A stretch of DNA of 64,000 bases, taken from contig NZ_CP012257.1 of assembly GCF_001277175.1 (NCBI RefSeq), positions 868,001-932,000 on the forward strand, in the 5' to 3' direction. Below, one piece after another: positions 11,440-21,651 of this stretch. How positions within the stretch are numbered: the stretch's first letter is position 1; the number at the start of each line of letters is the position of its first letter. Made by a program: the position numbers and the translations under genes. Under the pieces are notes generated by a model. That model ran no database searches, was not told the DNA's origin, and saw only the letters and a list, made by a program, of their open reading frames with translations. This DNA is from Cronobacter universalis NCTC 9529. Lineage in GTDB: Bacteria; Pseudomonadota; Gammaproteobacteria; Enterobacterales; Enterobacteriaceae.

Positions 11440-12198
11440 ATGTTGTCTGTAAACCTTCCATTAAGCGAAAACTTGCCCGCACATGGCGCGCGCCATGTTG
11501 CCATTATTATGGATGGCAATGGTCGCTGGGCGAAAAGACAAGGGAAAATCAGAGCCTTTGGTCATAAAGCGGGGGCGAAGTCGGTTCGCCGCGCGGTTTC
11601 TTTCGCTGCAAACAATGGTATTGAGGCACTGACGCTTTACGCATTCAGCAGCGAAAACTGGAATCGTCCCGCGCAGGAAGTCAGCGCGCTGATGGAATTA
11701 TTTGTCTGGGCGCTCGACAGCGAAGTGAAAAGCCTGCATCGCCATAATGTGCGTTTAAGGGTTATCGGCGATATTAGCCGCTTCAACACCCGTTTACAGG
11801 ACCGTATCCATAAAGCCGAAGCGTTAACCAGCCAGAATACTGGCCTGACGCTGAATATCGCCGCGAATTATGGCGGACGTTGGGATATTATTCAGGGAGT
11901 GCAGCATTTAGCGGCACAGGTCAAGGAAGGGGTATTGCGTCCTGACCAGATTGATGAAGAGATGCTCAGTAAGCAGATCTGCATGCATGAGCTGGCTCCC
12001 GTAGATTTAGTGATTAGGACAGGGGGAGAGCATCGCATCAGTAATTTCCTGCTGTGGCAAATCGCCTATGCGGAACTCTATTTTACCGATGTTCTCTGGC
12101 CTGATTTTGATGAACAAGACTTTGAAGGTGCGCTAAATGCCTTTGCCAACCGGGAACGTCGGTTCGGCGGCACGGCACCTGGTGGCATCGATGCCTGA
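11440..12198 (+). CDS. uppS: Undecaprenyl diphosphate synthase (cis-prenyltransferase)
   Basis: Condenses eight isopentenyl-PP with farnesyl-PP to give C55-PP, the lipid carrier for peptidoglycan and O-antigen; also called ispU. In the 252-residue protein the family motif [11 protein letters not shown] carries the catalytic Asp25, and the C-terminal [15 protein letters not shown] provides the pyrophosphate-binding Arg/Ser residues. First gene of a tightly packed run: cdsA starts 12 bases after its stop. Confidence 0.98.
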   Translation: MLSVNLPLSENLPAHGARHVAIIMDGNGRWAKRQGKIRAFGHKAGAKSVRRAVSFAANNGIEALTLYAFSSENWNRPAQEVSALMELFVWALDSEVKSLHRHNVRLRVIGDISRFNTRLQDRIHKAEALTSQNTGLTLNIAANYGGRWDIIQGVQHLAAQVKEGVLRPDQIDEEMLSKQICMHELAPVDLVIRTGGEHRISNFLLWQIAYAELYFTDVLWPDFDEQDFEGALNAFANRERRFGGTAPGGIDA

Positions 12199-12210
12199 TG
12201 GGGGTAGCTT

Positions 12211-13068
12211 TTGCTGAAGTATCGCCTGATTTCTGCGTTTGTTTTAATACCGGTTGTTATCGCCGCGCTGTTTTTGTTGCCGCCGATGGGTTTCGCGATT
12301 GCGACGCTGGTCGTTTGCGTGCTGGCAGCCTGGGAGTGGGGGCAACTGAGCGGTTTCGCTGCCCGATCTCAACGGGTATGGCTGGCGCTGCTTTGCGGGC
12401 TCTTTCTGGCGTTGATGCTCTTTTTTCTGCCCATCTACCAGGCGCCGATTAACGTTCCGCTGGTCGAAGGCGCGCTCTGGGCGTCGCTGGGCTGGTGGGT
12501 GGTCGCGCTGCTGCTGGTGCTGTTTTATCCCGATTCCGCGGCATTCTGGCGCCATTCTAAAGCGCTGCGCCTGGTGTTTGGCCTGTTGACGATTGTCCCG
12601 TTTTTCTGGGGCATGGTGGCGCTGCGCGCCTGGCACTACGACGCCAATCATTACAGCGGCGCGCTCTGGCTGCTGTATGTGATGATTTTGGTCTGGGGCG
12701 CGGATTCCGGCGCGTATATGTTTGGTAAAATGTTCGGCAAGCATAAGCTTGCGCCGAAAGTCTCACCGGGCAAAACCTGGCAGGGCTTTATCGGCGGGCT
12801 GTTTACCGCGGCGATTATCTCCTGGATTTATGGCGCATGGGCGGATCTTAACGTCGCGCCTGTGACGCTGTTGACCTGTTCTATTGTCGCCGCGCTGGCA
12901 TCTGTGCTGGGCGATCTGACCGAGAGCATGTTTAAGCGCGAAGCGGGCATTAAAGACAGCGGGCATCTGATCCCAGGCCACGGCGGTATTCTCGATCGCA
13001 TCGACAGCCTGACGGCGGCGGTGCCGGTTTTCGCCTGCCTGCTGCTGCTGGTCTTCAGGACGATTTAA
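12211..13068 (+). CDS. cdsA: Phosphatidate cytidylyltransferase (CDP-diglyceride synthase)
   Basis: Integral inner-membrane enzyme making CDP-diacylglycerol from phosphatidic acid and CTP, the branch point for all phospholipids. It uses a TTG start at 12211 (MLKYRLISAF), giving 285 residues as in E. coli; no ATG fits the conserved N-terminus. About eight hydrophobic segments are visible. The C-terminal signature is present in VLGDLTESMFKREAGIKDSG followed by HGGILDRIDS. It sits between uppS and rseP with 11-12 base gaps, consistent with one operon. Confidence 0.97.
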   Translation: MLKYRLISAFVLIPVVIAALFLLPPMGFAIATLVVCVLAAWEWGQLSGFAARSQRVWLALLCGLFLALMLFFLPIYQAPINVPLVEGALWASLGWWVVALLLVLFYPDSAAFWRHSKALRLVFGLLTIVPFFWGMVALRAWHYDANHYSGALWLLYVMILVWGADSGAYMFGKMFGKHKLAPKVSPGKTWQGFIGGLFTAAIISWIYGAWADLNVAPVTLLTCSIVAALASVLGDLTESMFKREAGIKDSGHLIPGHGGILDRIDSLTAAVPVFACLLLLVFRTI

Positions 13069-13079
13069 CGGAATAAATT

Positions 13080-14432
13080 ATGTTGAGCATACTCTGGAAT
13101 CTGGCGGCTTTTATTATCGCACTGGGCGTTCTTATCACGGTGCATGAGTTCGGCCACTTCTGGGTTGCGCGAAAAGCGGGCGTGCGCGTGGAGCGCTTCT
13201 CCATCGGCTTTGGTAAAGCGCTGTGGCGGCGCACTGACCGCCACGGCACAGAATATGTCATCGCCCTGATCCCGCTGGGCGGCTATGTCAAAATGCTCGA
13301 CGAGCGCGTGGAGCCGGTTGCGCCGGAACTGCGTCACGAAGCCTTCAACAATAAAACCGTGGCGCAGCGCGCCGCGATTATCGCCGCCGGGCCCATCGCC
13401 AACTTCCTCTTCGCTATTTTCGCCTACTGGCTCGTTTTCATGATGGGCGTGCCGGGCCTTAAGCCAGTGATTGGTGAAATAACGCCCAATTCCATCGCGG
13501 CAAACGCACAAATCGAACCCGGCACGGAACTAAAAGCCGTAGATGGCATCGAAACGCCAGACTGGGATGCTGTGCGTCTTGAACTGGTCGGCCATATCGG
13601 CGACGAGAACGTGACGCTGAGCATTGCCTCGCCAGGGGACACGGCGGCCACGGATAAAGTACTCGATCTGCGCCAGTGGCAGTTCGAGCCGGATAAAGAA
13701 GATCCGGTCGCGTCGCTTGGCATCAGGCCGTTTGGGCCGAAAATTGAACCGGTGCTTGCGCAGGTGCAACCGAAGTCCGCCGCCAGTAAAGCGGGTTTGC
13801 AAGCCGGAGACAGGATCGTTAAAGTCGATGGGCAGCCGCTCAGTGAGTGGTCAACCTTTGTGACGACGGTGCGTGATAATCCGGCGCGGCCGCTCGCAAT
13901 CGAAATAGAAAGACAGGGGAGCCCCTTGTCTTTGACGCTGATACCGGATACAAAACCCGGTAACGAAAAGGCGGAAGGGTTTGCAGGCGTGGTGCCAAAA
14001 ATCGCGCCGCTGCCCGATGAGTACAAAACAGTGCGCCAGTATGGGCCGTTCAACGCGATAACAGAAGCTACGGCGAAAACGTGGCAACTGATGAAGCTGA
14101 CGGTCAACATGCTGGGAAAATTACTGACCGGCGACGTTAAACTGAACAACCTCAGTGGGCCAATCTCGATTGCCCAGGGCGCAGGGATGTCGGCGGAGTT
14201 CGGGTTGATTTACTACCTGATGTTTCTGGCGCTGATCAGCGTGAACTTAGGGATTATCAATCTGTTCCCGCTACCCGTACTCGACGGGGGACATTTGCTG
14301 TTTCTGGCGATTGAGAAGCTTAAAGGCGGGCCGGTTTCCGAGCGAGTTCAAGACTTTAGTTATCGCATTGGCTCAATTTTGCTGGTGCTGTTAATGGGGC
14401 TTGCACTTTTCAATGATTTCTCTCGGCTATAG
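13080..14432 (+). CDS. rseP: RseP site-2 zinc metalloprotease
   Basis: Inner-membrane protease that makes the second, intramembrane cut in the anti-sigma factor RseA after DegS, releasing sigma-E; it also clears remnant signal peptides. The 450-residue protein has the zinc motif HEFGH at residues 22-26 in the first transmembrane segment, two periplasmic PDZ domains (about 115-310), and the LDGGH metal-ligand motif near residue 402 followed by a last membrane segment. It is immediately upstream of bamA, linking envelope-stress sensing with outer-membrane protein assembly. Confidence 0.98.
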   Translation: MLSILWNLAAFIIALGVLITVHEFGHFWVARKAGVRVERFSIGFGKALWRRTDRHGTEYVIALIPLGGYVKMLDERVEPVAPELRHEAFNNKTVAQRAAIIAAGPIANFLFAIFAYWLVFMMGVPGLKPVIGEITPNSIAANAQIEPGTELKAVDGIETPDWDAVRLELVGHIGDENVTLSIASPGDTAATDKVLDLRQWQFEPDKEDPVASLGIRPFGPKIEPVLAQVQPKSAASKAGLQAGDRIVKVDGQPLSEWSTFVTTVRDNPARPLAIEIERQGSPLSLTLIPDTKPGNEKAEGFAGVVPKIAPLPDEYKTVRQYGPFNAITEATAKTWQLMKLTVNMLGKLLTGDVKLNNLSGPISIAQGAGMSAEFGLIYYLMFLALISVNLGIINLFPLPVLDGGHLLFLAIEKLKGGPVSERVQDFSYRIGSILLVLLMGLALFNDFSRL

Positions 14433-14462
14433 AGAGCAGGTTAGGAAGAACGCATAACAACG

Positions 14463-16877
14463 ATGGCGATGAAAAAGTTGCTCATAGCGTCGCTGCTGTT
14501 TAGCAGCGCCACCGTATACGGTGCAGACGGGTTCGTAGTGAAGGACATTCATTTCGAAGGCCTGCAGCGAGTCGCCGTTGGTGCGGCCCTCCTCAGCATG
14601 CCGGTTCGCGTTGGCGATACGGTAAACGACGAGGATATCAGTAATACTATCCGCGCGCTGTTTGCCTCCGGCAACTTCGAGGATGTGCGGGTGCTGCGCG
14701 ACGGCGATACGCTGCTCGTTCAGGTAAAAGAGCGCCCGACGATCGCCAGCATCACTTTCTCCGGCAATAAGTCGGTGAAAGATGACATGCTTAAGCAGAA
14801 CCTCGAAGCTTCTGGCGTGCGCGTGGGTGAATCCCTCGACCGCACCACGCTTTCCGATATCGAAAAGGGTCTGGAAGACTTTTACTACAGCGTGGGTAAA
14901 TACAGCGCCAGCGTAAAAGCCGTGGTCACGCCACTGCCGCGTAACCGCGTTGACCTGAAGCTCGTCTTCCAGGAAGGCGTCTCCGCCAAAATCCAGCAGA
15001 TCAACATCGTCGGTAACCGCGCGTTCAGCACCGAAGAGCTGATTTCCAACTTCCAATTGCGTGACGAAGTGCCGTGGTGGAACGTGGTGGGCGATCGCAA
15101 ATACCAGAAGCAAAAACTTCAGGGCGATCTCGAAACGCTGCGTAGCTACTACCTCGATCGCGGTTACGCGCGCTTCAATATCGACTCCACGCAGGTCAGC
15201 CTGACGCCGGATAAAAAAGGCATCTACGTCACCATCAACGTGACCGAAGGCGATCAGTACAAGATTGCCGGCGTTGAAGTGAGCGGCAACCTGGCGGGTC
15301 ACTCCGCTGAAATCGAGTCGCTGACCAAAATGCAGCCTGGCGAGCTTTACAACGGCACGAAAGTGACCCGTATGGAAGACGACATCAAAAAACTGCTTGG
15401 CCGTTACGGTTATGCGTATCCGCGCGTGCAGACGCAGCCGGAAATCAACGATGCCGATAAAACCGTTAAGCTGCATGTGAATGTCGATTCCGGCAACCGT
15501 TTCTATGTGCGCAAAATCCGCTTTGAAGGTAACGACACCTCCAAAGATGCCGTTCTGCGCCGCGAAATGCGTCAGATGGAAGGCGCGTGGCTCGGCAGCG
15601 ATCTGGTCGATCAGGGTAAAGAGCGTCTGAACCGTCTCGGCTATTTCGAGACCGTGGACGTGGATACGCAGCGCGTTTCCGGCAGCCCGGATCAGGTTGA
15701 TGTAGTTTACAAGGTTAAAGAGCGTAACACCGGCAGCTTTAACTTCGGCGTGGGCTACGGCACCGAAAGCGGCGTCAGCTTCCAGGTGGGCGTGCAGCAG
15801 GATAACTGGCTTGGTACCGGCTATTCCGTCGGCATCAACGGCACCAAAAACGACTACCAGACGTACTCTGAGTTCTCCGTCACCAACCCGTACTTTACGG
15901 TCGATGGTGTGAGCCTCGGCGGGCGCATCTTCTACAACGACTTTAAAGCGGATGATGCCGATCTCTCCTCCTACACCAACAAAAGCTATGGTCTGGATGG
16001 AACGCTGGGCTTCCCGGTTAACGAATACAACACGCTGCGCCTCGGCTTAGGTTACGTACACAACGACCTGTCGAATATGGAACCGCAGGTGGCGATGTGG
16101 CGTTACCTGGATTCTTTAGGCCAGAGCGCGAAAACGACCTCCGATGACAACGGTTTCTCGGCGGACGACTTCACGCTGAACTACGGCTGGACTTACAACC
16201 ACCTTGACCGCGGCTTCTTCCCGACGTCCGGCTCTCGTGTGAACCTGAACGGTAAAGTGACGATTCCAGGCTCGGATAACGAGTTCTATAAAGTCACGCT
16301 CGATACGGCAACGTATGTGCCTATCGATGACGACCACAAATGGGTGGTGCTGGGTCGTACGCGCTGGGGTTACGGCGACGGCCTGAGCGGCAAAGAGATG
16401 CCGTTCTATGAAAACTTCTATGCGGGCGGCTCCAGCACCGTGCGTGGTTTCCAGTCCAACAACATCGGTCCTAAAGCCGTTTATTACAGCGGTCCGGGTC
16501 TGGATAACTGTGACAAAGCGGCGGGCGGCTACTGTTCTTCCGACGATGCGGTGGGCGGTAACGCGATGGGCGTCGCAAGCCTTGAGTTCATTACCCCGAC
16601 GCCGTTCCTGAGCGAGAAATACGCGAACTCCGTTCGTACCTCGCTGTTCGCCGACGCGGGTACCGTCTGGGATACCAACTGGCAGAACACCGCGGCGATG
16701 CGTGCGGCGGGCGTGCCGGATTACAGCGATCCGAGCAACATCCGTATGTCTGCGGGTATTGCGTTACAATGGATGTCTCCGCTTGGGCCGCTGGTGTTCT
16801 CGTATGCCCAGCCGTTCAAGAAATACGAGGGAGACAAAGCAGAACAGTTCCAGTTCAATATTGGCAAGACCTGGTAA
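14463..16877 (+). CDS. bamA: BamA, outer-membrane protein assembly factor
   Basis: Essential core of the BAM complex that folds beta-barrel proteins into the outer membrane. The 804-residue precursor has a signal peptide ending TVYG-A (about residue 20), five POTRA domains (about 21-420) and a 16-strand barrel ending in the aromatic NIGKTW. The VRGF motif of inward-folded loop 6 is present ([12 protein letters not shown]). Loop 6 keeps a Cys pair ([10 protein letters not shown]) but is shorter than in E. coli K-12, whose BamA is 810 residues. The POTRA part is nearly identical to E. coli, so most variation is in surface loops. Confidence 0.98.
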   Translation: MAMKKLLIASLLFSSATVYGADGFVVKDIHFEGLQRVAVGAALLSMPVRVGDTVNDEDISNTIRALFASGNFEDVRVLRDGDTLLVQVKERPTIASITFSGNKSVKDDMLKQNLEASGVRVGESLDRTTLSDIEKGLEDFYYSVGKYSASVKAVVTPLPRNRVDLKLVFQEGVSAKIQQINIVGNRAFSTEELISNFQLRDEVPWWNVVGDRKYQKQKLQGDLETLRSYYLDRGYARFNIDSTQVSLTPDKKGIYVTINVTEGDQYKIAGVEVSGNLAGHSAEIESLTKMQPGELYNGTKVTRMEDDIKKLLGRYGYAYPRVQTQPEINDADKTVKLHVNVDSGNRFYVRKIRFEGNDTSKDAVLRREMRQMEGAWLGSDLVDQGKERLNRLGYFETVDVDTQRVSGSPDQVDVVYKVKERNTGSFNFGVGYGTESGVSFQVGVQQDNWLGTGYSVGINGTKNDYQTYSEFSVTNPYFTVDGVSLGGRIFYNDFKADDADLSSYTNKSYGLDGTLGFPVNEYNTLRLGLGYVHNDLSNMEPQVAMWRYLDSLGQSAKTTSDDNGFSADDFTLNYGWTYNHLDRGFFPTSGSRVNLNGKVTIPGSDNEFYKVTLDTATYVPIDDDHKWVVLGRTRWGYGDGLSGKEMPFYENFYAGGSSTVRGFQSNNIGPKAVYYSGPGLDNCDKAAGGYCSSDDAVGGNAMGVASLEFITPTPFLSEKYANSVRTSLFADAGTVWDTNWQNTAAMRAAGVPDYSDPSNIRMSAGIALQWMSPLGPLVFSYAQPFKKYEGDKAEQFQFNIGKTW

Positions 16878-16999
16878 TGTTCATTACAAGGGAATGCGTT
16901 TAGCAGTCGCGATGACTTTCGGTGCGTGCGCATAGCACGCATCCGGGCCACGCAAAGAATAGTGCTCTTGGGCACATATGGGATGGTAAGGAGTTTATT

Positions 17000-17494
17000 G
17001 TGAAAAAGTGGTTATTCGCTGCAGGTCTTGGCCTGGCAATGGCAGCATCAGCTCAGGCTGCTGACAAGATCGCTGTAGTTAACATGGGTAATCTGTTCCA
17101 GCAGGTTGCACAGAGCACTGGCGTTTCTAAAACGCTGGAAAATGAGTTCAAAGGCCGCGCCGGCGAACTGCAGCGCATGGAAACCGACCTGCAGGCTAAA
17201 ATGCAGCGTCTGCAGCGTGACGGCTCTACCATGAAGGCGAGCGATCGCAGCAAACTGGAGAAAGACGTCATGGCGGGTCGCCAGGAGTTCTCCAGCAAAG
17301 CGCAGCAATTCGAACAGGATCGCGCACGTCGTTCTAATGAAGAACGCGGCAAACTGGTGACTCGTATTCAGAGCGCCGTTAAAAAAGTGGCTGCTGACCA
17401 GGATATCGATCTGGTGGTAGACGCCAATACTGTGGCTTACACCAGCAGCGATGTAAAAGACATCACCGCCGATGTGCTGAAACAGGTTAAATAA
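17000..17494 (+). CDS. skp: Skp periplasmic chaperone (OmpH)
   Basis: Trimeric jellyfish-shaped chaperone that carries unfolded outer-membrane proteins to BAM. A GTG start at 17000 behind TAAGGAG gives [20 protein letters not shown] as a classic signal peptide; the in-frame ATG at 16922 upstream would spoil it and is rejected. The 164-residue precursor is three longer than E. coli K-12 Skp, through a short insertion (RDGST) in the coiled-coil arm near residue 74. From memory, some other enterobacteria have a similar insertion. It starts 122 bases after bamA and is followed by lpxD after 3 bases. Confidence 0.97.
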   Translation: MKKWLFAAGLGLAMAASAQAADKIAVVNMGNLFQQVAQSTGVSKTLENEFKGRAGELQRMETDLQAKMQRLQRDGSTMKASDRSKLEKDVMAGRQEFSSKAQQFEQDRARRSNEERGKLVTRIQSAVKKVAADQDIDLVVDANTVAYTSSDVKDITADVLKQVK

Positions 17495-17497
17495 GTA

Positions 17498-18523
17498 ATG
17501 CCTTCAATTCGACTGGCTGATTTAGCTCAGCAGTTGGATGCGGAGTTACACGGTGATGGCGATATCGCCATCACCGGCGTCGCTTCCATGCAATCTGCGC
17601 AACCTGGGCAAATCACATTCATGGTAAACCCGCGTTACCGTGAACAACTGGCGCACTGCCAGGCTTCTGCGGTCGTCATGACCGAGGCCGATCTCCCTTT
17701 TGCCAACAGCGCCGCGCTGGTAGTGAAAAATCCCTACCTGACTTACGCGCGTATGGCTCAGATTCTCGATACCACGCCGCAGCCAGCGTCCAGCATCGCG
17801 CCGAGCGCGGTGATTGACGCCTCTGCGCGGCTTGGCAATAACGTCTCCGTTGGCGCTAACGCTGTGATTGAATCCGGCGTAGAGCTTGGCGACAACGTCG
17901 TTATCGGCCCTGGCTGTTTTGTCGGTAAGAACAGCAAGCTTGGCGCCGGTACTCGCCTGTGGGCGAACGTCAGCATTTATCATGATATTCAGATTGGCGA
18001 AAACTGCCTGATCCAGTCCAGCACCGTCATCGGCGCAGATGGCTTCGGCTACGCTAACGATCGCGGCAATTGGGTTAAAATTCCACAACTTGGCCGCGTC
18101 ATTATCGGCGATCGCGTTGAGATTGGCGCCTGTACGACTATCGATCGCGGCGCGCTTGACGACACCATTATCGGCAATGGCGTGATCATTGATAATCAGT
18201 GCCAGATTGCACATAACGTCGTGATTGGCGACAATACGGCGGTCGCAGGCGGCGTTATCATGGCTGGCAGCCTGAAAATTGGTCGCTACTGCATGATTGG
18301 CGGCGCCAGCGTGATTAATGGCCATATGGAAATCTGCGATAAAGTAACGGTAACAGGGATGGGGATGGTCATGCGTCCTATTACTGAACCTGGGGTCTAC
18401 TCTTCAGGCATACCGCTGCAACCGAACAAAGTGTGGCGCAAAACGGCGGCGCTGGTGATGAACATTGATGAAATGAACAAACGCTTAAAAGCAGTTGAGC
18501 GTAAAGTCACTCACCAGGACTAA
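17498..18523 (+). CDS. lpxD: UDP-3-O-(3-hydroxymyristoyl)glucosamine N-acyltransferase
   Basis: Third step of lipid A synthesis: adds the N-linked 3-hydroxyacyl chain from acyl-ACP. The 341-residue protein has an N-terminal uridine-binding domain (about 1-100), a left-handed beta-helix of hexapeptide repeats (about 101-310) and a C-terminal helix for ACP. The catalytic base is His239 in [11 protein letters not shown]. It directly follows skp (3 bases) and precedes fabZ, lpxA and lpxB. Confidence 0.98.
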   Translation: MPSIRLADLAQQLDAELHGDGDIAITGVASMQSAQPGQITFMVNPRYREQLAHCQASAVVMTEADLPFANSAALVVKNPYLTYARMAQILDTTPQPASSIAPSAVIDASARLGNNVSVGANAVIESGVELGDNVVIGPGCFVGKNSKLGAGTRLWANVSIYHDIQIGENCLIQSSTVIGADGFGYANDRGNWVKIPQLGRVIIGDRVEIGACTTIDRGALDDTIIGNGVIIDNQCQIAHNVVIGDNTAVAGGVIMAGSLKIGRYCMIGGASVINGHMEICDKVTVTGMGMVMRPITEPGVYSSGIPLQPNKVWRKTAALVMNIDEMNKRLKAVERKVTHQD

Positions 18524-18560
18524 CTCGCCGGTAAATAAAGCCTGCCCGCCAACAGAACCG

Positions 18561-18597
18561 CGGCCTGCAAGCGATCCAGAATCGCCGCAGGCCGTGT
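18561..18597 (+). other. Stem-loop in the lpxD-fabZ spacer
   Basis: Inverted repeat cggcctgc/gcaggccg separated by 18 bases. No T-run follows, so it looks more like an mRNA processing or stability element than a terminator; fabZ expression presumably continues through it. Confidence 0.4.
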
Positions 18598-18639
18598 TAT
18601 TATTGCCCATTCAGTATATTTTTAGACAGGAAGAGTATT

Positions 18640-19095
18640 TTGACTACTGAAACTCATACTCTGCACATTGAAGAGATTTTAGAGCTTCTGCCGCACCGTT
18701 ATCCATTCCTGCTGGTGGATCGCGTGCTGGATTTTGAGGAAGGTCGTTTTCTACGCGCAGTAAAAAATGTCTCTGTAAACGAGCCTTTTTTCCAGGGTCA
18801 CTTTCCTGGTAAACCCATTTTTCCGGGCGTATTGATTTTAGAAGCCATGGCGCAGGCCACCGGCATTCTGGCATTCAAAAGCGTTGGCAAACTGGAACCG
18901 GGTGAACTTTACTATTTTGCAGGCATCGATGAAGCGCGCTTTAAGCGCCCTGTCGTGCCAGGCGACCAGATGGTGATGGAAGTTACCTTTGAAAAAACGC
19001 GCCGTGGAGTCACTCGCTTCAAAGGCGTCGCGCTGGTTGACGGTAAAGTGGTTTGTGAAGCCACCATGATGTGTGCACGGAGCCGGGAGGCCTGA
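18640..19095 (+). CDS. fabZ: 3-hydroxyacyl-[ACP] dehydratase FabZ
   Basis: Hot-dog-fold dehydratase of fatty-acid elongation. The TTG start at 18640 ([20 protein letters not shown]) behind an AGGAAG site gives 151 residues, the E. coli length and start codon. The catalytic His54 and Glu68 are in [10 protein letters not shown] and [10 protein letters not shown]. FabZ competes with LpxA/LpxC for 3-hydroxymyristoyl-ACP; its gene is placed between lpxD and lpxA, 3 bases before lpxA. Confidence 0.98.
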   Translation: MTTETHTLHIEEILELLPHRYPFLLVDRVLDFEEGRFLRAVKNVSVNEPFFQGHFPGKPIFPGVLILEAMAQATGILAFKSVGKLEPGELYYFAGIDEARFKRPVVPGDQMVMEVTFEKTRRGVTRFKGVALVDGKVVCEATMMCARSREA

Positions 19096-19098
19096 TAC

Positions 19099-19887
19099 GT
19101 GATTGATAAGACCGCCTTTATTCATCCCACCGCCATTGTGGAAGAGGGCGCCGTTATCGGTGCTAACGCCCACATTGGTCCGTTTTGTATTGTCGGCCCT
19201 GATGTCGAAATCGGTGAAGGTACCGTACTGAAATCGCACGTTGTCGTTAACGGTCATACCACGATCGGTCGCGATAACGAGATCTATCAGTTCGCGTCTA
19301 TCGGCGAGGTCAACCAGGATCTGAAATATGCTGGCGAGCCGACCCGCGTCGAGATTGGCGATCGCAACCGCATCCGCGAAAGCGTCACCATTCATCGCGG
19401 CACGGCACAGGGCGGTGGTCTGACGAAGGTGGGCAGCGATAACCTGCTGATGATTAATGCGCACGTCGCGCATGACTGCACAGTGGGCAACCGCTGCATT
19501 CTTGCCAATAACGCCACGCTTGCCGGACATGTTTCCGTCGATGATTTCGCTATCATCGGCGGCATGACGGCCGTGCATCAGTTCTGCATCATCGGGGCAC
19601 ACGTCATGGTGGGCGGCTGCTCCGGCGTCGCGCAGGACGTGCCGCCTTATGTGATCGCGCAGGGCAACCACGCGACGCCGTTTGGCGTGAACATCGAAGG
19701 GCTCAAGCGTCGCGGCTTCAGCAAAGAAGCGCTGCACGCTATCCGTAACGCTTACAAGCTGCTTTACCGCAGCGGTAAGACGCTGGACGAGGTGAAGCCG
19801 GAAATCGCAGAGATTGCCGCAAAGCATCCTGAAGTGCAGCCGTTCTACGATTTCTTCGCCCGCTCCACGCGTGGTCTGATTCGTTAA
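19099..19887 (+). CDS. lpxA: UDP-N-acetylglucosamine acyltransferase
   Basis: First step of lipid A synthesis: transfers R-3-hydroxymyristoyl from ACP to UDP-GlcNAc. The GTG start at 19099 ([14 protein letters not shown]) gives 262 residues, the E. coli length. The left-handed beta-helix repeats run through about residues 1-190 and the catalytic His125 lies in [11 protein letters not shown]. Its stop overlaps the lpxB start by one base (TAATG), indicating translational coupling. Confidence 0.98.
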   Translation: MIDKTAFIHPTAIVEEGAVIGANAHIGPFCIVGPDVEIGEGTVLKSHVVVNGHTTIGRDNEIYQFASIGEVNQDLKYAGEPTRVEIGDRNRIRESVTIHRGTAQGGGLTKVGSDNLLMINAHVAHDCTVGNRCILANNATLAGHVSVDDFAIIGGMTAVHQFCIIGAHVMVGGCSGVAQDVPPYVIAQGNHATPFGVNIEGLKRRGFSKEALHAIRNAYKLLYRSGKTLDEVKPEIAEIAAKHPEVQPFYDFFARSTRGLIR

Positions 19888-21029
19888 TGACCCGTCCGCT
19901 GACGATTGCCCTGGTCGCCGGAGAAACCTCCGGCGATATTCTTGGAGCCGGTCTCATCCGTGCGCTCAAGGCGCGCGTACCAAACGCGCGTTTTGTCGGC
20001 GTCGCGGGCCCGCGTATGCAGGCCGAAGGCTGCGAAGCCTGGTATGAGATGGAAGAGCTGGCCGTGATGGGAGTTGTGGAAGTGCTGGGCCGCCTGCGCC
20101 GCCTGCTGCATATCCGCGCCGATCTCACCGAGCGCTTCACCGCGCTGAAACCGGATGTGTTCGTCGGTATCGACGCGCCGGATTTTAACATCACGCTGGA
20201 AGGCAACCTGAAAAAACAGGGCATTCGCACGATTCACTACGTCAGCCCCTCCGTCTGGGCCTGGCGCCAGAAACGCGTTTTCAAAATAGGCAGAGCCACC
20301 GATCTGGTGCTCGCGTTTCTGCCTTTCGAAAAAGCGTTTTATGACAAATTTAACGTTCCGTGTCGCTTTATCGGCCATACCATGGCGGACGCGATGCCGC
20401 TGGACCCGGACAAAAACGCGGCGCGTGACGTGCTGGGTATCGCCCACGACGCCCGCTGTCTGGCGCTGCTGCCAGGCAGCCGCAGTGCGGAAGTGGAAAT
20501 GCTGAGTGCGGATTTCCTGAAAACCGCGCTGCGTTTACGTGAGCATTACCCGGATCTCGAAATCGTCGTGCCGCTGGTCAACGCGAAGCGGCGCGAACAG
20601 TTCGAGCGCATCAAAGCGGAAGTCGCGCCAGAGCTGACCGCGCATCTGCTTGACGGCCACGCGCGCGAAGCGATGATCGCAAGCGACGCGGCGCTGCTTG
20701 CCTCCGGCACCGCCGCGCTCGAATGTATGCTGGCGAAATGCCCGATGGTGGTTGGCTATCGCATGAAGCCGTTCACCTTCTGGCTGGCGAAACGTCTGGT
20801 GAAAACTGAATTTGTGTCGCTGCCTAATCTGCTGGCCGGGCGCGAGCTGGTGAAAGAGCTGCTCCAGGATGACTGCGAGCCACAGAAGCTCGCCGACGCG
20901 CTGCTGCCGCTGCTCGCTGACGGCAAGCAGAGCCATGAGATGCACGACACTTTCCGTAAACTGCATCAGCAGATCCGCTGCAATGCCGATGAACAGGCGG
21001 CGGACGCGGTGCTGGAACTGGCGCAATGA
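19887..21029 (+). CDS. lpxB: Lipid A disaccharide synthase
   Basis: Peripheral membrane GT-B-like glycosyltransferase (family GT19) that joins UDP-diacylglucosamine and lipid X into the lipid A disaccharide. The 380-residue protein begins [20 protein letters not shown] with the conserved AGETSGD motif, and has SVWAWRQKR and the C-terminal nucleotide-binding [10 protein letters not shown] segment. It overlaps lpxA by one base and rnhB by four (ATGA), so all three are likely coupled. Confidence 0.98.
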   Translation: MTRPLTIALVAGETSGDILGAGLIRALKARVPNARFVGVAGPRMQAEGCEAWYEMEELAVMGVVEVLGRLRRLLHIRADLTERFTALKPDVFVGIDAPDFNITLEGNLKKQGIRTIHYVSPSVWAWRQKRVFKIGRATDLVLAFLPFEKAFYDKFNVPCRFIGHTMADAMPLDPDKNAARDVLGIAHDARCLALLPGSRSAEVEMLSADFLKTALRLREHYPDLEIVVPLVNAKRREQFERIKAEVAPELTAHLLDGHAREAMIASDAALLASGTAALECMLAKCPMVVGYRMKPFTFWLAKRLVKTEFVSLPNLLAGRELVKELLQDDCEPQKLADALLPLLADGKQSHEMHDTFRKLHQQIRCNADEQAADAVLELAQ

Positions 21030-21622
21030 TGGAATTTATCTATCCCCATACGCATCTGGTGGCGGGCGTTGATGAAGTGGGCCGCGGCCCGCTGGTCGGC
21101 GCCGTGGTCACCGCTGCGGTGATCCTCGATCCGCTCAAGCCCATCGTCGGGCTGGCGGATTCCAAAAAGCTGTCTGAAAAGCGTCGCCTTGCGCTGTTTG
21201 ACGAGATCAAAGAGAAGGCGATCGCCTGGAGTCTCGGGCGCGCGGAGCCGCACGAGATTGACGAGCTGAATATTCTCCACGCCACGATGCTCGCCATGCA
21301 GCGCGCCGTGGCGGGGCTTGCCGTCACGCCGGAATATGTGCTGGTGGACGGCAACCGCTGCCCGGCCTTGCCAGTGCCAAGCATGGCCGTCGTCAAAGGC
21401 GACAGCCGGGTGGCGGAAATCAGCGCCGCGTCGATACTGGCTAAAGTAACGCGCGACGCGGAAATGGCTGAACTGGACCTCACCTTTCCTCAGTATGGAT
21501 TTGCTCAGCACAAGGGCTATCCGACCACCTTTCACCTTGAGCGGCTTGCCGAGCACGGCGCGACGGCGCATCATCGGCGCAGCTTCGCGCCGGTCAGACG
21601 CGCGCTGGGCATTGCCTCTTAA
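21026..21622 (+). CDS. rnhB: Ribonuclease HII
   Basis: Removes RNA from RNA-DNA hybrids and single ribonucleotides misincorporated in DNA. The 198-residue protein matches E. coli RNase HII in length; the active site motif [12 protein letters not shown] carries Asp16 and Glu17, with further acidic residues in LVDGNR and the KVTRDAEM region. Its start overlaps the lpxB stop (ATGA); dnaE follows after 29 bases. Confidence 0.98.
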   Translation: MMEFIYPHTHLVAGVDEVGRGPLVGAVVTAAVILDPLKPIVGLADSKKLSEKRRLALFDEIKEKAIAWSLGRAEPHEIDELNILHATMLAMQRAVAGLAVTPEYVLVDGNRCPALPVPSMAVVKGDSRVAEISAASILAKVTRDAEMAELDLTFPQYGFAQHKGYPTTFHLERLAEHGATAHHRRSFAPVRRALGIAS

Positions 21623-21651
21623 CGACGAAACAGAGTTAACCGGAAACAGAA

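Noticed and set aside
14230..14262. A GAACTT...TCTG pair inside the end of rseP resembling a sigma-E promoter for bamA
   Set aside because: The gap between the two boxes is about 12 bases, too short for sigma-E (about 16), so it is not reported as a promoter.
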